DNA of 64,000 nucleotides. Origin: Saxidomus purpurata. Taxonomy: Eukaryota > Mollusca > Bivalvia > Venerida > Veneridae. Positions 35,301 through 46,849 of the stretch are shown here, in pieces. Under the pieces are notes generated by a model. The model saw nothing but the letters and a program-made list of their open reading frames with translations. It ran no database searches and was not told the origin of the DNA. The position numbers and the translations under genes were made by a program. The stretch is taken from NCBI GenBank assembly GCA_022818135.1, contig JAFMSR010000002.1:43224358-43288357 (forward strand). Direction: 5' to 3'. Each line of letters opens with the position of its first letter. Position 1 is the stretch's first letter.

Positions 35301-35811
35301 GGCGTTTTGGTATGACCCTTTCACAGATCTGATATTTTATAACTGTTACACCTCTACGAAGGCGGACAGCTGTAAAATGTCAACCTGTAAAATCGGTTTG
35401 CCTTCGAAGTGGAAATATTGAGACTAATGAAAGACTTGTTTACCAAATTTTCAGAAGTGCGCCCTCTGTGTAATCAAAGGACTGAAAGTGCTGGAGGATC
35501 GATTGTCTCTGAACAACACAGTCTGCACACATACATGTGTAAATATCAGGACAACCCTTGCACGAGTAAATTAAGTTATAAACTGGAGACACAACTGTCC
35601 ACAAATTTTGACCTTTAACCATTTGTGTAAACTTTACTTTTGAGATAGGAACCCATGTGCTTACATTTTGCATTCAGTGACTATGTTCAACTACCCTATG
35701 AAGTATTAAGCTGTGAACGGTACTGAGAAATGGATTTTGACAAAACTGAACTGAAAATTCATAGTTTGAACAACTTTTAATGCCATTCCAAAATGCCCAT
35801 AGGATTGATTG

Positions 35812-36786
35812 CCCAGCAAGCATGTGCATATTGGACCACTATCCATTTTAAGTAGGCTGACTGGTATCTGTTATTGATATTGGTACGATATTCAGCCGAT
35901 ATCAACCGTTTACCAAGAACAACACGTTTTGTATAATAAGATGAAATACGTTTAAATTATTTCATAAATCATTTAAGAGTTAACGAATTTATGTAAAATT
36001 CTTCTATAAATAGGTACAAAGCTTATTTAACACAGTGGATGTTTCGATATCGGTCCAACCTCGGTTTGATATCAGAAATAGAGAAATGGGGCACGTTTAA
36101 GGTATAGATAGGCAGGACAAAATAACTTTGAATATAAGTTAGTTATTTTCTACATTTTTGCTTAGCGAAGTGCAACGCTTAAAGTCTTTAAACAATAAAG
36201 AGAACTTGTTTATATGTTTGGCTAAATAATTCATACTTCATTCAGCCCGGGAAATTTGAAATGGACACTTTGTGCAAATTCTCCTAAATTGGGTTATCTT
36301 TTGTAAAGGTAAATCATATTTTACTTAATTCCATTCAAACTGAAATACTGTTGAAGTTAACAACGTGTTTTTGGTTTTTTTAACTCCCATATGTAGGGAA
36401 GGAACAGTAGTTAGCTATTATCACAGGTGTTTGCACTGTGGAGCGGATGATAAATAAAATCTAGTCTGATCCATATAATAGTCAGTGCCTTCATACATTG
36501 GACCTTTTCAGTATATGATGCGTACGTTTCTTTATGTACAAGAATATAATGTACATTTGTACTGCACAATTCCTACAGTTTTTCATATCGGTCTGATAGA
36601 GAGCCAATATAGGTCCAATATTGTTTTTAAGCCGGTCCAATATCGGGTTAATATCAAAAACGACATCGGCCCGATATTGCGTCAACTTTGCAAAACCGAG
36701 GTCGGCCCGATATAAAAATCAAGTATTGGGCCGATATCGAAAGCGATATCGGACCAATGTCGGCGTGATGTACTATGCTTGCTGGG
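35812..36786. mobile_element. DNA transposon with CCCAGCAAGCAT ends and TG target duplication
   Basis: Ends cccagcaagcat (35812) and atgcttgctggg (36786) are perfect 12-base inverted repeats. The duplicated segment at 28385-29187 provides the empty site: there gattgtattttgcc is uninterrupted, whereas here gattg is followed by the element and then tgtattgtgcc, so a TG dinucleotide was duplicated. The right third is a cluster of short repeats such as ggtccgatatcgggcc-like words (ggtccaatatcgggtt, ggcccgatattgcgtc, ggccgatatcgaaagcg). No transposase frame; non-autonomous. Superfamily not assigned; a 2 bp duplication that is not TA is unusual. Confidence 0.9.
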
Positions 36787-36799
36787 TGTATTGTGCCAC

Positions 36800-37048
36800 T
36801 TCATTGATTCGGATTTAACGTCGCACTCAACAGCTAAGGTCATATTGCAACGTCCAGCTTTCGTGGAGGAGGAAGACCCTGGGTGCCAATTCTGGCATTA
36901 TTTCAGTCACGAGCGGGCACCTGGGTAGAACCTAGATAGCTCCCATACATAAAAGAATTCGACCCAAGTACGGCACGAACCTATACAGCGGTGAGGGACA
37001 AGTAAACATCAGTCAATGACCTCAACCACTCGGCAACAGATGCCATTG
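36800..37048 (-). repeat. tRNA-derived SINE, second family, minus copy
   Basis: Reverse complement of the SINE at 28572-28822: gattcggatttaacgtcgca, gtggaggaggaagaccctgg, acgagcgggcacctgggtag and accactcggcaac. It is one copy duplicated with its flanks, not an independent insertion. Confidence 0.8.
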
Positions 37049-37239
37049 TTTGATGCCAAGCAATTGTCTGAAGTTTCAAGGCTTTAATGGTTACCGAGAA
37101 AGTGAATTTTAAGAAAGCTTAACCAGATTCAAGACGACAGTGCCGACTGACGTCAAGAAGGTTATGACAATGGCTCTTCTGTTTTTCAAAGAAAAGCTAA
37201 AAATTGATACATCAATATTGTGTTATAAATTGATTCAGT

Positions 37240-39385
37240 ATATACCTATTGTAGAACAAGTTTACATTAACTATCCCCGTGAGTGGTTCCAAAATACTGC
37301 GAATTGCAATATACCGGGTCTATTGCGCACACCTAGTCATTACCAGCCTTTCTACCATACTGTTTTAAATTTTCATAACTTGTATAAAACAACAACTGAA
37401 TGTTTTAATAGCAGGCTATTATCTTTCATATTTAACATATACTAGACTCTAGCAGTATTTCGTAACAAGTAATAATGATGATGATTATGATGATTATTAT
37501 GTTCCTATATGATTAATGTATGTATGAATGTACACGCCAAAATTTAGTGTAGCAAAAGAATCGTGGTAAAGTTTAGTTTAAACAATATTTACATGTATTC
37601 TCGAAAATACATAGTATATATACATACATAGTACAAAGGTGTAACAATATAACTGGAGTCTGAAAATAAGCTTTCAAAGAAAACTTATATTAATTCATTT
37701 TCCTACTTTGGTAAAGTTTGAAAGTTTTAGTTACAATTTATATTGAGTTAATATTTGTTCTTTGTAAATGACAGCATAATCCAGAGAAATGAATTTGATT
37801 TTCCCTTTAGATTATTGCATTTCTGTCTATATTTAAAAATCGTAGTTAAGACATGTAGATCTATGTGATTTCTTACAGTTATTCGTACCCAGGTACGAAT
37901 CGACTTCGCCGAAATGCGGACATTTTCGTACCATTTTCGAACCACGCATGTGCGTAAAATACAACAATTACAACGTGTTTAAAGCATAAAAATATGTTGT
38001 CATATTTCAAAAAGACATCTACAAGTGCCTCTGTAGAGTTAATTTGCTGATAAGTTTTAGTTTTATACCTGAACGCACGAAGGCGTATTTTAGACTAGTT
38101 TTTCGGAAAAACTTTAGAGACACTAAATGACAACTAGTCAGGCCGAGCACTTTAGATGATAGAGGCGTTGGCAAGTTACAAAAAATCGTTGTTTTTTATG
38201 TTGAATTCCGAGTTTTGTAATTTAAAATTCAAGAGTACCTAGTGGTTCGATAACGTATTACGATGTTCCGATAGTTTATGATCACAAACACAACATCGGA
38301 TATAGACCATTATTCGGCCTGACTAGGTGTCTTTTGGTGTCTCCGGTCTGACTTAGAAAACTGTTCTGATCAAAACCGCGTAGTAAACTGTTCTATACAG
38401 AACAGATACCTCGTTGATTTTTAGTAATTTTTAATGTTTTCTTTATTCATCAATTATAATGAAAACAGAATACAAGGTAATGCATTACAATTCTTTTTAT
38501 TTCATTGAATATATAGAACTATTTTTCGGTCGTATTCGACAAAAAAATTGTGTTAAGAGTTCGGCCGTAAGGGTCTGAAATACTCTGTTAACTTTGGATA
38601 CGATCGATCCAAAAGTTTCATGATAATGGCGTTGAGGTTAAAACTTTGGGAAGAAAATTCAGTAAAAAAAATCAAGAAACTAACAAGTTTTTAGCATTGT
38701 GAAATTGAACAATTATCTCTAGTCAAAACACTTATGGTCAGTAGAAGAAGTGCAGTAAAAGAGCATATGTCTCGACTTAATTAAAGAAGTTTTTCTGTGG
38801 GTTATTTTGTTATGAGTAACAAATGGGTTTCATTACAAAGTGTTTTTCCGAATAAATTGAAATATACACGAGTCTAATGGTTTATCAAATGATAAGAAAT
38901 TGTTTCTCTTTCAAAACACTTGTTGTAGTGGCTGAACATGTATGTAAGAAAACAAAATCTGGTCTTTTTAAATTAATAAAAATGTTTTCTTGCAGGAAAC
39001 ACTTCAATATACCCGTGCAAACTTAGTACTGGTGTATATAGAAGTCACTTTGTGGTCTGTGCCTTTTGGGCAGTTTATATTTGAGGTGACTGTAGCTCTT
39101 TTATCTATTTCCAAGTCTTTTTTACAGTGAATATTTGTTTTTGTTAGGAGTTTTTATCTTTTATTTACCAAATTGCTCCTCGCCCGCTGCAAAAATGGTT
39201 GAAATAGGAAAAAAACATTTTAATTTTTTTTCGCTCGCTCGCTCCCTTTTTTTAGGATATATTCCGATGACCAAGAAATTAATTTGGTGTGGCCAAACTG
39301 ATATTTGTTGTTTCGCGATATTCCCCTCGATATAATGTGTTTGCTATTTATAGTAAACTCGTGACCAAGTATTGTTATTGAGCAG
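37240..39385. other. Non-coding region with one MITE-like element
   Basis: No gene found. A ~227 bp element at 38117-38343 has inverted ends (gacaactagtcaggccga / tcggcctgactaggtgtc). A 20-base palindrome attcgtaccc/ggtacgaat lies at ~37880-37900. The stretch ~39260-39300 (ccaagaaattaatttggtgt) is the inverse of 34855-34890, two isolated ends of a dispersed repeat. Confidence 0.45.
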
Positions 39386-39547
39386 CACTTGAAGCAGGGA
39401 CATGTCGGAAGGAAACATATACATGCACTATTGTTATACGAGGATTGTTCAAATATGAATGCATCTAGAACGTTATCTTGCTCAATAATGCAAAAATCAG
39501 GAGGAAATCAAGATTATTCGGTAGATAAACATTATACTAATACAAAA

Positions 39548-40046
39548 ATGGTTGTAAGAAGGTCAGCGTACGCCGTTGAAATACGGTCCTATATTAAGAA
39601 TCGTTGTATTCTTGGCATAGGGTGTAAAGACATTTTTGATGAAATATGTTCTGTTTATGGGCATAATGAAATTTTTTTTCGTCAGTTATTCGTTGGTTTA
39701 AGAAATTCAAATGTGGGTTATTTCAACAGAAGATGCACCACATGGCTGTCGGCCGAAAACAGCAACGTCTGCCAAGATGGTTGCTAGAGTGAAAGAAATA
39801 GTTGCTACTGATGCAAGATACACTAGCAAATAGCTAGTATGGTTGGCATCTCATTAGGAGCAGCTCATGCAATTCTGAAACGTAATTTGAAAATGAGAAA
39901 GATCTGTGCTAGATGGATTCCCCATCTGTTGACAGATGAGCAGAAAAAGGCACGCGTGCAATGCGCGAAAATGTTGCTTAAACAGTTTCCAAATTACAAT
40001 ACACGGTCTTTCGCAAATGTCATCACTGGTGACGAGACATATGGGT
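39548..40046 (+). pseudogene. Mariner transposase, N-terminal part, frameshifted
   Basis: From ATG 39548 the frame reads VEIRSYIKNRCILGIGCKDI and FDEICSVYGHNEI, the paired helix-turn-helix DNA-binding domain. Near a T-run at ~39670 the frame shifts to VIRWFKKFKCGLF, then near 39735 to EDAPHGCRPKTATSAKMV and a stop at 39834. A fourth block from 39839 reads GISLGAAHAILKRNLKMRK, CARWIPHLLTDEQKKARVQC and ITGDET, which carries the first catalytic Asp. The nested element begins directly after ITGDET. Confidence 0.92.
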
Positions 40047-41509
40047 TGGCCAGGTGTATACGGCGGATCCGGATCCAATATAGATTATATAGGGTAAACA
40101 AGAGGGTGTTACGGATCCACTCATAACTTATTTATTTGTTTATATTTTGAAATAATTTGAGCACTAAATAAAAGCTGAATGTTACAGCTTTGTGTACATG
40201 TATAATTATGATATATTTGGCGAATGAAAATATGTATGTTTTAATATCAAAAATGAACGATCATTTCAGATTTCAGATCATCCAGGTTCAAAAAAATGGG
40301 TATCGCGGATACATTCATAACTTATTTATTTATTAACAAATTGAAATAATTTGGGTACCAAATAAAAACTGAATGTTACAGCTTTGTGTACATGTATAAT
40401 TATGATATATTTGGCGGATAACAATATGTATGTTTTAATATCAAAATTGAACGATCAGTCCAGATTTCATATCATCCAGGTTTAAAAAATGGTTATCTCG
40501 GATACATTCATAACTTATTTGTTTATATTTTGAAATAATTTGAGCACTAAATAAAAGCTGAATGTTACAGCTTCGTGTACATGTATAATTATGATATATT
40601 TGGCGAATGAAAATTCGTGTACATGTATAATTATGATATATTTGGCGAATGAAAATATGTATTTTTTAATATAAGAAATGAACGATCATTTCAGATCATC
40701 CGATTTAAAAAAATGGGTATCGCGGATACATTCATAACTTATTTATTTATTAACATATTGAAATAATTTGGGTACCAAATAAAAAGTGACAGTTGTAGCT
40801 TTTTGTTAATGTTTTATTTTGCCATATTTGACGGTGGAACATGCATTTGCTTTAATGTAAAAAATGAACATTCAGTCCCGATTTTGGATCCGCCAGTTCA
40901 GCATTTATTAGATTAACATATCAAGTGGAAACATACTACATGTACATTAGAAAGATAGTCACGGATTCACAGATAACTTTTTTTTTTCAATAAATATCTA
41001 TACACATTATTCAATCGCTGTCAGATTATGACGTTTTAATATGAATCTGATAATCAAAGATACGGAACCTAGTAAAGGAAAAACCATGAACTCGGGAACA
41101 ACGGAAAAATATAAAGCCATTATCTCGATTTGATTCTATTTACAGCTACTATATCATTCATTTCAATTCAAAATAAGCATACAATATAATATTGATCACA
41201 ATAAAACACGTCTTGTCCATCACCTTCGAGTCCATCATGCTGATTAATAAACATGTTATCGGTTAAAACTGCACTTTAAGTAATACATGATATGTTTACA
41301 GGTGCAAGTGAAGATCTTGAAAAGCAGTTTATAAGAAAAGTGCTACATGCCCTTGAACGGCCTCATTCCAAAAAAAAAATCAGAAAGTATAGAGGGTGAA
41401 TATTAGAAAGCGTGTTCATTAAATTATTTGAGCCAATAACAATTTAATTTTGATAACTGGTTTCAGAGAAATATAATTTTAATATTTTTATGTTGAATAT
41501 AGAAAATAA

Positions 41510-41722
41510 CAATTAAAGGGCAATAACTCTTGAGATACTTATCCAATCTTGACGAAAGTTGTGTGTGCACCGCGGCATTATGCTATTGCACACTTATTTT
41601 AAGTTTCATGAAATTATAGCCATTTGTTCTTGAGTTATGACTCCGGATGGACGGACGGACGGACGGAGTCCGACGGACAACGCCAAAACACTATCCCTCC
41701 ACCTTTGGCAGGGGATAAAAAC
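41510..41722 (+). repeat. Hairpin-ended repeat, family g (partial)
   Basis: Body with gggcaataactcttgagata and tcatgaaattatagcc, then ggacggacggacggacgg and gtccgacggacaacgcc, ending in a hairpin (tatccctccacctttgg / caggggata) followed by AAAA. The 5' ACAAGAG end is not seen. It lies inside the nested element. Confidence 0.6.
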
Positions 41723-41741
41723 ACCATGTAGTGACATTTCA

Positions 41742-42880
41742 TTTTTAGCTCGTCTGATTTTTGAAAAAAATGACGAGCTATTGTCGTCACTTGATTGTCG
41801 TCGTCTTCGTCGTTGTCGTTGTCGTCGGCGTTGGTTAAGTTTTGCGTTTAGGTCACTTACATGGAAACTATCAAAGCTATCACTTTGAAACTTGGAAAGC
41901 TTGTTCATCTAATATCCTTCTTCACATTGTATGCTAAAGATGCTGAGTCTGACCTGTTTTTTTGGGTAAAAACATGAATTTTGATTGATTTTGGTTGATT
42001 TTGAGAATTGGACATAGCTTCTTCATTTTTTGTTAGATTGATTTCAAATTTTTCACAAACAATAAATGGATAATGTACTTCAACATATCAAACGGGGTTT
42101 TGAGTTATACATTTGGGGGGGATATTTTAATATTTTTGGACTTTGTAGTTTTTAGCTAGTCTGATTTTTTAAGTTTTGCGTCAGTTACATGCAAACTATC
42201 AAAGCTATCACTTTGAAAGTTGGAATACCTGTTCACTATCAAATGTGCAAGTTATTGCCCCTTCTTAACTTAGAAAGTTTCACACACACAATATTTTTGT
42301 AATAGTGAACATAATGCAACCAAACTTAGTGTAAAGGAAGTATTTATGAATATTTTTTAAATTGGATTGTGTTTTGGGGCTGCTGGGGTTAAGGTCACTG
42401 TTACTAAAAATAGGAAAACCGTAATATATTCAATATCTTTAGTTACAGTTGACATAATGTAACCAACTTTTGTTTGTAGTAAGTATTTAAGAAGATCTTT
42501 AATGGGGTTGTGTTTTGGGGCTCCTGGGGTCATTGTCAAGGTCACTGTAACTAAAAATAGAAAAACAATAATATGTTCAATTTCTTTAGTTACAATTGAC
42601 ATAATGTAACTAAATTATTAAGAGTGTAATATATATAAATGAAGACTTTTATTGGGATTGTGTTTGGGGCTCATGGAGTCAAAAAATGGGACAAACACAA
42701 TATCTTTAGTTGCAGTTGAATAATTGTGACCAAACTTATGTCTAGTAATTATCATGAAAACCTTCTGTGGGATTGTGTTTCGGGGTCAAGGACACTGTTA
42801 CTTAAAAAAATGGTAATAAATAAACGGTAAAAGGATAAAATCAGACGAGCGTCAGGCACCCGTAGGCGGTGCTCTTGTTA
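41742..42880 (-). repeat. Hairpin-ended repeat, family a, complete
   Basis: Read on the minus strand it starts AACAAGAGCACCGCCTACGG (hairpin with GGTGCC), contains diverged ~120 bp tandem units (gtgttttggggctgctgggg / gtgttttggggctcctgggg on plus), and ends in a hairpin agctcgtcattt / aaatcagacgagct followed by AAAAATG. Open frames across it are repeat artefacts. Confidence 0.75.
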
Positions 42881-43227
42881 TATCTATGTTTAACTAGCCT
42901 GCATTTGTATGAATTCAATTTTTTTCCTCTATTGTTCAGTATAGCAATTCCCGGTATGCAACAATTACTGGGAAAGGCCGCTAAATACTTCCCTGTAGTT
43001 TCCATTCTCATTTGTTCTGTTTTAATTATTTTCCTTTGTCTTTGTTGTTAGTAAGCATGAGGAAATATATATATTTTCCCTATGTTTAAACACTGAATGA
43101 AAATTTGATGACAGTTTGTCTGGAAATGACCTCCGTAACAAACATGTAACAGATGTATTTATACAAATTTTATATCAAAATGTTCAGAATAAAACTAGCT
43201 GTTTAAAATATTAAACTCCAAATTCAC

Positions 43228-43415
43228 AGTACTGTAAATTAGGCAATATTAGCGATGGTTTAATTTTCGCCATTTCGCAAAGTATCCACTTTGCTAATTT
43301 AAAAATCTCGCTAAAGATTAATTTCACGTAGATTTACTATTGACAATTCTCCGTCTGTCTGCTGATAAATCGCAAAATTTTCGTCTCGTGACAAAAAACT
43401 AAAAAATTTACTAGA
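43228..43415. repeat. Dispersed ~200 bp inverted-end repeat
   Basis: Copy of the family also at 7510, 58230 and 58625: tactgtaaattaggcaatat at the left, cacgtagatttactattgac in the middle, cgcaaaattttcgtctcgtg at the right. Confidence 0.6.
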
Positions 43416-44930
43416 ATTTCTTTTACACAGAAACAACAAAGTATAATGAAACTGCCTTTAAAGTAACAATAATGCTGTCTTGGTTGAAAATGTCTTACAG
43501 TACAGTTTACAGGTTATACCCGGTACTATACATTGTATATGGGCAGACATCATGCACATACAGTACTGATTTAATACTATGTTTCTGTGAAGTTTCTACA
43601 ATTTATGGTGCAAATTTCTTCATCCGCTGCAAAAAATATTTTGAAAAATATATTCTATGCACTTAAATTACATGTACATGTAATACTCTTGTTAGGATTT
43701 CCCAGGAGTAGAAGTTGATTGTCTCTTTCTCCTTGCACCTTGTGGTGTATCTATGAGATAGTTAAATATTATTGCAATATTCAAAAACAGACAACTGGCA
43801 TCATGTAATTCCAATATATTTGCAAGATTTTGAAATTAATATATATAACATTTAGGTTTTATCAGCAATCAAACAATAAATGAAACTTGCAAACTCTGGG
43901 TGTCAGTGTTTATGTAATTTATGGCTCCCTTGCTGTGCCTATGTGGCCACTGACATCTAGTAATTACTTGATAATTTAACAGATATCATATACATAACTG
44001 TAACAACATTTTCAATGTTGAGAGATTTTCCTGGAGTAAAAGGGTACATTGTACTGTTAATTGAAATTGAATTAATATCAAAATTAGCCGATGTTTGATT
44101 GTAGCGACGAGCTTCTTTTTCAGGGTGAAAATTATTATTCAATTTGGTGGTTTATTTGTAAACAAACTTTGAAACTTTGAAAAAAAAAACTTTGAAGTAC
44201 TCGGCTACCTACAACCCTGTGTGAATACCTTAAATAAAATATGACTTAATATTCAAAGAACGAAAGTATTAAATATAATATAATATACTATACATATAAT
44301 ATAGTATACATATAATGTTACAATTGAATCCGTGAGCTTTCTAATGTAGTATATATTTCAACTGGCGGATCTGATATTCGGGAACGAACGCTCATTTTTA
44401 ACATTAAATCATATACACGTTCCACCACTGTATACGGCAAAATTATACCAAATAATAAAGCTACAACTTTCAGCTTTTATTTGGTACCCATATTATTTCA
44501 ATTTGTTAATAAATAAAGAAGTTATGAATGTATCCGCGATACCCATTTTTTAATCTGGATGATCTGAAATCTGGACTGATCGTTCATTTTGTATATTAAA
44601 ACATACATATTTTCATCCGCCAAATATATCATAATTATACATGTACACAAAGCTGTAACATTCAGCTTTTTTTTAATCGGATGATCTGAAATCTGAAATG
44701 ATCGTTCATTTTTTATATTAAAAAATACATATTTTCATTCGCCAAATATATCATAATTATACATGTACACAAAGCTGTAACATTCAGCTTTTATTTAGTG
44801 CTCAAATTATTTCAAAATATTAACAAATAAAAATATTATGAGTGGATCCGTAACACCCTCTTGTTTACCCTATATAATCTATATTGGATCCGGATCCGGA
44901 TCCACCGGATCCGCCGTTTACACCTGGCCA

Positions 44931-45511
44931 CATGGGTTCACTTTTTTGAGCCCAAACGAAAGGTTCAGAACAAAATATGGGCAACAAAGTCTGGCAAAAG
45001 ACCATGCATTGCAAAGCGGACCATGAGTGTCAACAAGGTAATGTATGCCATATTCTTCACAAATCAGGGTCCTGCCATTCAGGTTGCTGTACCTAAAGGC
45101 AAATCTGTTAATGCGAAGTTTTACAAGACTAAAGTTCTTCGAAAACTGAAGAAATATTTCAAAAATCGAAAACCTGCAACTGGTTTGGCCAATGCCAGAT
45201 TGCTACATGACAATGCGTCATCGCACAAGGCGTCTATTGTACAATACTTTCTGAAGCAGGAAAAGGTTGTTGTGCTCCTTCATCCTCCGTATTCGCCTGA
45301 CCTTGCCCCGTGTGATTTCTTTTTGTTCCCAAGGCTCAAAAAATACCTTTCTGGTCGAAAATTTGTCCAGCGCAAACACCTCGGTTCTGCAATATTCCAC
45401 TGTCTTCATAGTATACCTAGAAAAGACTATGAAAATGCCTTCAAGGATTGGATTAGAAGACGGAAACTTTGCATATCTTTTGGAGGTGAATACTTCGAGG
45501 GGACAATATAA
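44931..45511 (+). pseudogene. Mariner transposase, C-terminal catalytic half
   Basis: Continuous frame resuming at WVHFFEPKRK and reading RTMSVNKVMYAIFF, VAVPKGKSV, RLLHDNASSHKASIVQYFL, HPPYSPDLAPCDFFLFPRLK and ending GGEYFEGTI-stop. The second catalytic Asp is in LLHDN and the third in APCD, separated by 34 residues, the DD34D spacing of mariner. This half has no stop or frameshift, but it is cut from its DNA-binding half by the nested element, so no transposase can be made. Confidence 0.93.
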
Positions 45512-45583
45512 AATTTTCATTGAAATCTATCAAGGACACATTTTTATGTGCTTAGATGCATTCATATTTGAACATTCCTCGTA

Positions 45584-45681
45584 CATGTATTTAACGAGCA
45601 AAGTATGCAGATCAGACACCAGAACGTACAAGAAAAGCACCATATTGATTATCGTTTATACATTATAGATAAACTAGTACA
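45584..45681 (+). repeat. Fragment of Ro60 intron 1
   Basis: tatttaacgagcaaagtatg through cagacaccagaacgtacaag, aaaagcaccatattgattat and acattatagataaactagta matches 26985-27082 in the Ro60 pseudogene intron almost exactly, and the functional intron (23395-23455, minus) more distantly. Confidence 0.9.
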
Positions 45682-45725
45682 TTTTTAAGTGCTTAGATGC
45701 ATTCATATTTGAACATTCCTCTTAC
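45682..45725 (+). repeat. Second mariner 3' end (solo)
   Basis: Repeats the last ~40 bases of the mariner (aagtgcttagatgcattcat, atttgaacattcctc) followed by TTAC. No transposase precedes it. The ~100-base Ro60 intron fragment lies between the two 3' ends. Confidence 0.85.
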
Positions 45726-45924
45726 AATTTTTGCTTTGTCATCTTATTGTGTATCAGTGCATAATATATATCCTGATAGATACCGTCCTGATAGATACCG
45801 TCACAAAAACTACAATTATTATGGTCTTTAACTTTTAATTAGTTTATACTAATTGATTTTAGCTCGATAGTAAAGAAAACTTATCGAGTCACTCTCGAGT
45901 CCGCTTCCTGATAAAACCAGTACT

Positions 45925-46012
45925 GGTGTCATTTGAGGAGGTACGGTCGTGATCCCAGTGGGGCTCCGGGATGAGCAGCAGATACCTTAACCTCTACACC
46001 ACCGCTCCCCTT
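45925..46012 (-). repeat. Possible tRNA-like SINE head
   Basis: On the minus strand gcggtggtgtagaggttaag resembles a tRNA A-box region (TGGTGTAGAGG), and actgggatcacgacc is a weak B-box. No body copy elsewhere in the window. Confidence 0.35.
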
Positions 46013-46199
46013 TCGTCAAAATACTAGTATGCACAAGAATACCTAAGAATGCAGCTGTGGCGATAAAGAATCCCACGTTTTTTCGGGGGAACATGCCCAA
46101 ATACTCCCTTGAAACTGCGTGCCTACAAATTGTATTTGCCCAGCTACGCCCCTGTCTGTGATATTCTGAAATCAATCTATCCAGCTAAAATTTAAAACA

Positions 46200-46845
46200 T
46201 TTTTATTACAAATAAGTGCAACAAACAACTCACAAACTAGCATAAATTCTAAGAAAACTCAATACAAAAGACTGATTAAATAAATTTGAGAAGTCTGTAT
46301 AAACAAAATGGCACAGTATTTTCAAACTCTCCAAACAAACATTTAAGGATGGATTACCCTTCATAGTGGCCATCACAGTATAAAAATATAATGGTGTTCC
46401 TCGGAACACACAAATGTCTCATCAACCATATACATGATATTGAGTTTGGTCAACAATAGTTATAAACGAAATAATGACAGAATTGCCTTACTTGAAATAT
46501 AACAAATTTTGGAGAAAAAAAATCCTGTTTTCTCACACATTCTGTGACAAATTTAATGTAAAGTAGTAGACAGGGCCATAAGATATGGATGTCCGACTTA
46601 ATATTATAAAAATATTTTGAAACTTTCCAGGCAGAAATTGATAATTCAACTTTTTTTAAAGATTATAAACGTCTCCCTAGACCTTAAACCCATTAATATC
46701 CTTATGGCTAATTTGAATGGTAAAGTACCTTCCTTATGTTACAAACGTAAAAATATGTAAACAGATGGAAAATCAAGGTTCATGCAAAGTGTTTGAATTG
46801 GTCCTGAATATGAATTTTGTCCTTTAATCTTTTTATACTTTATAA
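46200..46845. other. AT-rich DNA, nothing recognised
   Basis: No frame, repeat or palindrome of note. Confidence 0.35.
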
Positions 46846-46849
46846 ACAA

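Larger units (their letters stand above)
35471..37232 (-). repeat. Inverted copy of 28385-29187 with a 975 bp insertion
   Basis: Starts taatcaaaggactgaaagtg (reverse of 29187 leftward) and ends around ttataaattgattcag. Collinear with the other copy except for the transposon at 35812-36786. It includes a minus-strand copy of the second SINE family (36800-37048). Confidence 0.9.
40048..44929. mobile_element. Foldback-like element nested in mariner
   Basis: Ends ggccaggtgtatacggcgga and (inverted) tccgccgtttacacctggcc, followed inward by GGATCC repeats and a matched stretch around aatatagattatatagggta and gagggtgttacggatcc. Inward again, both ends carry arrays of ~190 bp tandem units (four at 40110-40915; just over two at 44400-44840, inverted) with gatacattcataacttattt and aagctgaatgttacagcttt. 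Long inverted arms total about 930 bp left and 610 bp right. Flanks: atatgggtt before and acatgggtt after, an imperfect 9 bp duplication of the transposase codons around TWV. The 3.3 kb interior has only repeats and no transposase. Foldback-type elements have similar tandem-repeat arms, but the superfamily is not proven. Confidence 0.88.
39439..45581 (+). mobile_element. Mariner transposon interrupted by a 4.9 kb insertion
   Basis: Inverted ends: left cgaggattgttcaaatatga / atgcatctagaa, right ttagatgcattcatatttga / acattcctcg, each flanked by TA (39437-39438 and 45582-45583), the duplicated target of Tc1/mariner elements. Without the internal insertion the element would be about 1.26 kb, the usual mariner size. 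Its transposase is split (see the two halves). Confidence 0.92.

Noticed and set aside
41606..41908. Arginine-rich 100-codon frame
   Set aside because: It spans a gacggacgga-like stretch and a gtcgtcgtc run at the border of two repeat families; no protein family fits.
42357..42602. Frame with two repeated VTVTLT/PKHNPI blocks
   Set aside because: It is the translation of two tandem units of a non-coding repeat.
44861..44930. N-terminal extension of the mariner C-terminal frame
   Set aside because: These codons lie in the inverted arm of the nested element; mariner sequence begins at about 44931.
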